The notes beneath the pieces are model-generated. The model was given only the letters and a program-made list of their open reading frames with translations, had not been told where the DNA came from and searched no databases. The translations under genes and the position numbers were made by a program. This document shows positions 42,123-45,284 of a stretch of DNA of 45,284 nucleotides, one piece after another. Source of the DNA: Oscillospiraceae bacterium (lineage in GTDB: Bacteria; Bacillota; Clostridia; Oscillospirales; CAG-272); contig SVSR01000015.1 of the NCBI GenBank assembly GCA_015064205.1, forward strand, positions 1 through 45,284, written 5' to 3'. How positions within the stretch are numbered: position 1 is the first letter of the stretch; the number at the start of each line of letters is the position of its first letter.

Positions 42123-42914
42123 ATGGAACAATTAGAAAAAGGATACAAAAAATTATATGAAGCTACAAATATACCCCAAGGATATACATTAAACAAAGAA
42201 AAAATACAATTTGAACAATTATCGCATTTTATTGGAATGAAAGGTAAAAAATACGACACACAGCAAATAAGATTATTGTTTGTTGGTCGAGCGGTAAATG
42301 GTTGGGAAGCATTAAAGAACCTATCTTGTGCAGATGAGTTTGCTGTAGAAGCTACGAAAAAATTTGAAAATAATTTTTTTGATTGGGTTGTATACGACAA
42401 AGAAAAAGGCGTATTAAGAAACGATTATGTGGAAAACGGTGAATATTATTGGTTAAATGATAGTCCTTTTTGGCGAACAAATAAAAAGATTTGGATGAAA
42501 CTTTCAAATAATCTTGACTTTAAAGATAACTATAACGATAGATGGGTAGACTATATTGCATGGACAAATCTGTATAAAATAGCCCCAAAAGATACTGGCA
42601 ATCCGACAACAACTATGGCAAAGAAACAATTGAATGCTTGTAAGAATATATTAAAAGCTGAAATTGAAAAATTCAAGCCAACACATATTTTATTTGTTAC
42701 CGGATATGAATGGTGGTTTGAATGCTTCGCGGATATGTTTGCTATTGAGTTTAATAATGTAAAAAAGAATGAGTACCGAGGAGAAAACAAAAACTCTTTT
42801 TTTGTTGAAGCAAGCGGTACTACTGCTGACGGTGTTAAGATTGTTGTGTCGTGCAGACCTGAATTGAGAAATGAAAATTTGTATGTTGATGACATAAATA
42901 ATTCGTTCAACTAA
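42123..42914 (+). CDS. Hypothetical protein, uracil-DNA-glycosylase-like layout
   Basis: A 263-residue protein I cannot name with certainty. Its order of motifs resembles the uracil-DNA glycosylase superfamily: LLFVGRAVNGW (50-60) for the first active-site loop, IAWTNLYKIAP...GNP near 145-160, ACKNILKAEIEKFKPTHILFVTG (~175-200) for the central strand, and VVSCRPELRNE near the C terminus in the place of the HPS motif. The catalytic match is weak, so enzyme activity is uncertain. The sequence is clearly more AT-rich than trkA before it, with different codon use (many AAA, AAT, TTA), pointing to horizontal transfer. Ribosome site GAGGGG. A strong terminator follows. Confidence 0.5.
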   Translation: MEQLEKGYKKLYEATNIPQGYTLNKEKIQFEQLSHFIGMKGKKYDTQQIRLLFVGRAVNGWEALKNLSCADEFAVEATKKFENNFFDWVVYDKEKGVLRNDYVENGEYYWLNDSPFWRTNKKIWMKLSNNLDFKDNYNDRWVDYIAWTNLYKIAPKDTGNPTTTMAKKQLNACKNILKAEIEKFKPTHILFVTGYEWWFECFADMFAIEFNNVKKNEYRGENKNSFFVEASGTTADGVKIVVSCRPELRNENLYVDDINNSFN

Positions 42915-42927
42915 GTGTTATAAGATA

Positions 42928-42958
42928 AGCCCCCTGTACAGAATGTATACAGGGGGCT
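42928..42958 (+). terminator. Intrinsic terminator after the UDG-like gene
   Basis: AGCCCCCTGTA and TACAGGGGGCT form an 11-bp stem followed by ATATTGTTT. The remaining gap to 43123 is AT-rich with no recognised site. Confidence 0.8.
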
Positions 42959-43123
42959 ATATTGTTTAAAGCATAAATAATTCGAAAAAAAGATTTTGTT
43001 TTAATAGTGTGTATATAAGCCGAAGTACTTTGTTTTCAAAAAATTCACATATAAAAAAGAGGGATTTTGAGATTTTTAGCGAATATATAGGCTATAGTAC
43101 TTTTAGAAAAGTGGTAAAACACA

Positions 43124-43357
43124 ATGAGCAATTATTTTGATTTTATATCAGCAGTAATGCATTGGAAAGTATCGGTTCTTGTAAGGTCGATCATAGCTTT
43201 CGTCTTTTGCTGTACATATGTACTCATAAAAATGGCATTGTTTGGCGAAGAGTGCGATGTATCAACAATTGAATCCATAATTTTGCTGATTGGTTCAATC
43301 GCGTTGTCAAATTTAATTGTAAATAAAATTTCAAACCACAAAGATAAGGACAGGTGA
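43124..43357 (+). CDS. Small hypothetical two-helix membrane protein
   Basis: A 77-residue protein with two hydrophobic segments (about 17-39 and 49-67) and a lysine-rich C-terminal tail, so both ends are likely cytoplasmic. No family recognised. It is AT-rich like its neighbours and ends four bases before the next gene's start, so the two probably form an operon and may interact. The ribosome site AAAAGTGG is weak. Confidence 0.6.
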   Translation: MSNYFDFISAVMHWKVSVLVRSIIAFVFCCTYVLIKMALFGEECDVSTIESIILLIGSIALSNLIVNKISNHKDKDR

Positions 43358-43361
43358 AAAC

Positions 43362-44312
43362 ATGAGCTCAAAAAATGATATTCCCTATATGCCCTCAAGT
43401 GGCCCTATGCGCTATGTTAAGAGAAGTTCAAATTTCGAAATACTTGATAATATTCTCATAGTTAATATGGAAGAAGATACAAATGCTCTGTTTGTTCAGG
43501 ATGTTAGTAAAAACTCAGCATTTCCATTGGCTATTATTTCGATTGATAATGAATATGACAGCGTTGTATCCTGCGCGATAGAATTAGCAAACAAGTTGCA
43601 AAACAGAGATACTTGCGTAATATGCATTTGTCAGGATTCTATCAAAGAAACAGATAAAGAGGGAGACAAATTCGAGTCTCCTATCGAAATACAACTAAAG
43701 GAGCTGAAAGAAAAATGTAATACGATAATCATAGCGCAAAAAATTCGCGGAGTGAAAACTGACATCATAAATATGTTGCTTTCATTTTTTGACGATGCGC
43801 CTGATAAAGCCAAATTACTTGCTGAAAAGTTCAATAACGGTGGCTTTGCGTATTACAATTCTTATTACAGTTCCGATGTGTACAACTGTGAAGCGCATAT
43901 GGATTACTTATTGTTCGATAGTCTGTTTATTTGTCCGATTTATCTTTCAGAAGAGGTGTTCTGCAGCATAGAAGGCGGCGGTGCATTTGAACTTGACAAA
44001 GTCGATTCGATGGGAGATGAAGGTATAATGGCTTCATATCTTTCCGATTACCTACAAACAGATAAAATACATTTTAAAATGTGGAAAAATTCTGATTTGC
44101 TGCCATATGCGATAAACACACAACTTCTGTTTTGTGGCTTTAACGAGGAAGATTTTGCTTTTGACGATAATGGTATATCACATTACGTAGAAGCTACGGA
44201 TTCTAAACTAAACAATAGAATAAAAAGAATGTTGACTTTGCCGTTTCAAAATAAAGAAAAAATTCAGACACACAAAAAGAATTCACAAAAACATCTATAT
44301 GTAAAGAAGTGA
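43362..44312 (+). CDS. Hypothetical protein, possibly a divergent FtsZ/tubulin-fold protein lacking the GTP-binding loop
   Basis: A 316-residue protein without a sure family. From residue ~66 the order of segments tracks FtsZ: a helix and strand CAIELANKLQNRDTCVICIC (71-90) like the FtsZ IAKDLGALTVGVVT region, EIQLKELKEKCNTIIIAQ (109-126) like GISAMKEAVDTLIVIPN, GGFAYYNSYYSSDVYNCEAH (160-179) like the GSALMGIG helix entry, VFCSIEGGGAFELDKVDS (199-216) like GVLMNITGGTNLSLYEVQE, and INTQLLFCGFNEED (251-264) like VVTVIATGF. The GGGTGTG tubulin signature and the NxDxxD catalytic loop are not seen, so it would be GTPase-dead. AT-rich; paired with a small membrane protein. The match is by eye and unproven. 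Confidence 0.5.
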   Translation: MSSKNDIPYMPSSGPMRYVKRSSNFEILDNILIVNMEEDTNALFVQDVSKNSAFPLAIISIDNEYDSVVSCAIELANKLQNRDTCVICICQDSIKETDKEGDKFESPIEIQLKELKEKCNTIIIAQKIRGVKTDIINMLLSFFDDAPDKAKLLAEKFNNGGFAYYNSYYSSDVYNCEAHMDYLLFDSLFICPIYLSEEVFCSIEGGGAFELDKVDSMGDEGIMASYLSDYLQTDKIHFKMWKNSDLLPYAINTQLLFCGFNEEDFAFDDNGISHYVEATDSKLNNRIKRMLTLPFQNKEKIQTHKKNSQKHLYVKK

Positions 44313-44356
44313 TTATTTTGCAAGTAGATGGTTAAAACTACTTTAGGCAACATTTG

Positions 44357-44440
44357 CAGGGCTCAATCCAAACCATCATTCGTACAAAACGGAAAGTAGA
44401 CCAAAAGGTCTTGGTGCACAAGACGGGACTTAACGAGTAA
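44357..44440. pseudogene. Decayed direct copy of the tRNA-Leu 3' flank, terminator and tRNA 3' end
   Basis: This segment repeats 44512-44610 with many changes: TTTGCAGG..TCAA.CCAAACC, ATCATTC.T.CAAAAC, a broken GTAGACC/GGTC hairpin where the functional copy has GCAGACC/GGTCTGC, and AAGACGGGACTT matching the tRNA-Leu T-arm/acceptor. No complete tRNA is left. Confidence 0.7.
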
Positions 44441-44463
44441 ATCTCGCTTTGCTCGATTAACTC
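44432..44463. repeat. Imperfect inverted repeat between the two tRNA-Leu flank copies
   Basis: CGAGTAAATCTCG faces CTCGATTAACTCG with a short TTTG loop, giving a possible stem. It lies between the decayed and intact tRNA flank copies; role unknown. Confidence 0.4.
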
Positions 44464-44546
44464 GGCAAATGCGGATTATATCTTATGTGTCCGAAGTTAA
44501 CTTCCGCCTTTGCAGGTTTCAAGCCAAACCATCATTCATGCAAAAC

Positions 44547-44574
44547 AAAAAGCAGACCGGATGGTCTGCTTTTT
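44547..44574 (-). terminator. Terminator of tRNA-Leu
   Basis: AAAAGCAGACC, loop GGAT, GGTCTGCTTTT, five bases past the tRNA CCA end. Confidence 0.85.
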
Positions 44575-44578
44575 GTTT

Positions 44579-44663
44579 TGGTGCGGAAGACGGGACTTGA
44601 ACCCGTACAGTGTGAACTACACGCCCCTCAAACGTGCGCGTCTGCCAGTTCCGCCACTTCCGC
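44579..44663 (-). tRNA. tRNA-Leu (GAG)
   Basis: Acceptor GCGGAAG/CTTCCGC, anticodon stem CACGT/GCGTG with loop TTGAGGG (anticodon GAG), a long variable arm as expected for Leu, A73 and an encoded CCA. Confidence 0.95.
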
Positions 44664-44676
44664 GTCAACGATAATT

Positions 44677-44705
44677 ATTATACCGCATAGACTTGTGTTT
44701 GTCAA
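44677..44705 (-). promoter_or_regulatory. Promoter of tRNA-Leu
   Basis: TTGACA (44705-44700), a 17-bp spacer and TATAAT (44682-44677) on the minus strand: a perfect consensus. Confidence 0.88.
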
Positions 44706-44749
44706 TACCTATTTAGCAAAAAAATCAAAAAATATTATGTTTTTTAAAT

Positions 44750-44779
44750 AAAAAGCGTTGTCGGCTGACAACGCTTTTT
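44750..44779 (-). terminator. Terminator of the TIGR03943-like gene
   Basis: AAAAAGCGTTGTC, loop GGCT, GACAACGCTTTTT. Confidence 0.85.
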
Positions 44780-44783
44780 AATC

Positions 44784-45284
44784 TTAATAAAATGTTGCTA
44801 CCTCTTGCTCGGGCGGATCAGCCTTAACAAGTGCCGTTACCGTCAGTATCGGGCCCTTGTCTTCGTAAAGATCGTGCGCTTTCATATCAAACTTTGCGCT
44901 TATCATTACCCAATCACGGTTGTTGAGCTTCTGTGCCTCGGGCGATATTGCAACTACAGGTCGGTAGGTGATGTCATTTTCACAGCATACCATTACGTGC
45001 CTGCCGACAACGAACGTGTTTTTCGGGAAGCGTTTATCTACTGCTACTATGCCCTTGAAGGTTACCGTCTTGCCGATATACTTTTGCGGCTCCTCGGTCA
45101 TATCTCTGTACCAGAGTGCGTAATCGCGGTCCTCGATAACGACGTTGTTTGATTCCGTATCAAAGGGAAGCGGGTCGATAGTTTCGTCGTACTCGATATG
45201 TCCGTCGGGGTAGACGTATGAGATAGCGGCGCTTCTTGATACCCCTCTCACGATTTTGTGATACGCGTCCTTGTCTACCCCGAC
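44784..45284 (-). CDS. TIGR03943/DUF1980 family protein, C-terminal part (cut by window edge)
   Basis: The reading frame stays open to the window end, so the gene is partial: its 5' part lies beyond 45284. The visible ~166 residues carry the DUF1980-type C-terminal domain: YIGKTVTFKGIVAVDKRFP, VGRHVMVCCENDITYRPV, and RDWVMISAKFDM. In complete members this follows an N-terminal membrane region, and the protein (YcgQ-like) partners a UPF0718 permease. The GTG at 45249-45251 is internal rather than a start. Confidence 0.7.
   Translation of the reverse strand, partial: VGVDKDAYHKIVRGVSRSAAISYVYPDGHIEYDETIDPLPFDTESNNVVIEDRDYALWYRDMTEEPQKYIGKTVTFKGIVAVDKRFPKNTFVVGRHVMVCCENDITYRPVVAISPEAQKLNNRDWVMISAKFDMKAHDLYEDKGPILTVTALVKADPPEQEVATFY

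Noticed and set aside
44357-44440. A second tRNA gene
   Set aside because: Only the 3' flank, terminator remnant and a short piece of the T-arm are similar; the rest of the cloverleaf is absent.

Overview
The window reads as chromosomal DNA of a low-to-moderate GC Gram-positive bacterium, most likely an uncultured gut-type Clostridia. The evidence is the tig-clpP-clpX and rimP-nusA-ylxR-ylxQ-infB gene orders, a T-box leader in front of thrS, a LytTR/DUF3021-controlled ABC exporter, an S-layer-homology surface protein, strong AGGAGG ribosome sites with occasional TTG/GTG starts, and tRNAs with encoded CCA ends. This placement is inference; there is no rRNA in the window.

Layout. 1-5.6 kb: a HAD phosphatase, a divergent alanyl-tRNA editing protein, and an ECF sigma factor / membrane anti-sigma-like protein / SLH-YcdB surface protein operon. 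5.6-5.9 kb: a hairpin-repeat array, then tRNA-His and tRNA-Arg. 6.1-7.5 kb: a PepD-type dipeptidase. 7.66-8.1 kb: a small ribbon-helix-helix protein preceded by a structured RNA (copy 1). 8.3-16.3 kb: secA, rbgA, rnhB, yraN, an M19 dipeptidase, thrC and a metallophosphoesterase. 16.5-20 kb: tig-clpP-clpX. 20-28.3 kb: a sugar ABC importer with its own ATPase, 4-alpha-glucanotransferase and glycogen/maltodextrin phosphorylase, together a maltodextrin uptake and breakdown operon. 28.3-33.3 kb: the rimP-nusA-ylxR-ylxQ-infB translation operon. 33.3-33.8 kb: an intergenic region packed with repeats and the second copy of the structured RNA. 33.8-36.2 kb: ABC exporter, LytTR regulator and DUF3021 on the minus strand. 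36.4-38.6 kb: thrS under a T-box. 38.8-42.1 kb: tRNA-Gly, a second hairpin-repeat array, a TIGR01212 radical SAM protein and a Trk/Ktr potassium uptake pair. 42.1-44.3 kb: an AT-rich, accessory-looking segment with three poorly characterised genes, next to tRNA-Leu and a decayed copy of its 3' end. 44.8 kb-end: the 3' part of a TIGR03943/DUF1980 protein.

The most interesting signals are noncoding. (1) A ~160-nt RNA family occurs twice (minus strand 7911-8070; plus strand 33501-33666). Both copies share the region upstream of the promoter, a consensus promoter, inner loops and an intrinsic terminator, while the long closing helix differs by compensated base changes, which is direct evidence of selected RNA structure. 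(2) A ~90-bp element occurs three times, each time placed exactly at the 3' end of a gene (infB, DUF3021, thrS); in two cases it supplies the last two codons and the stop. (3) Arrays of short hairpins separated by ATTTCAC/GTGAAAT follow tRNA-His and tRNA-Gly, each behind the same GCACTGC terminator. Among proteins, the gene at 43362-44312 looks like a divergent FtsZ/tubulin-fold protein without the GTP-binding signature, and the trigger factor carries an 88-residue Lys/Ala/Thr tail.
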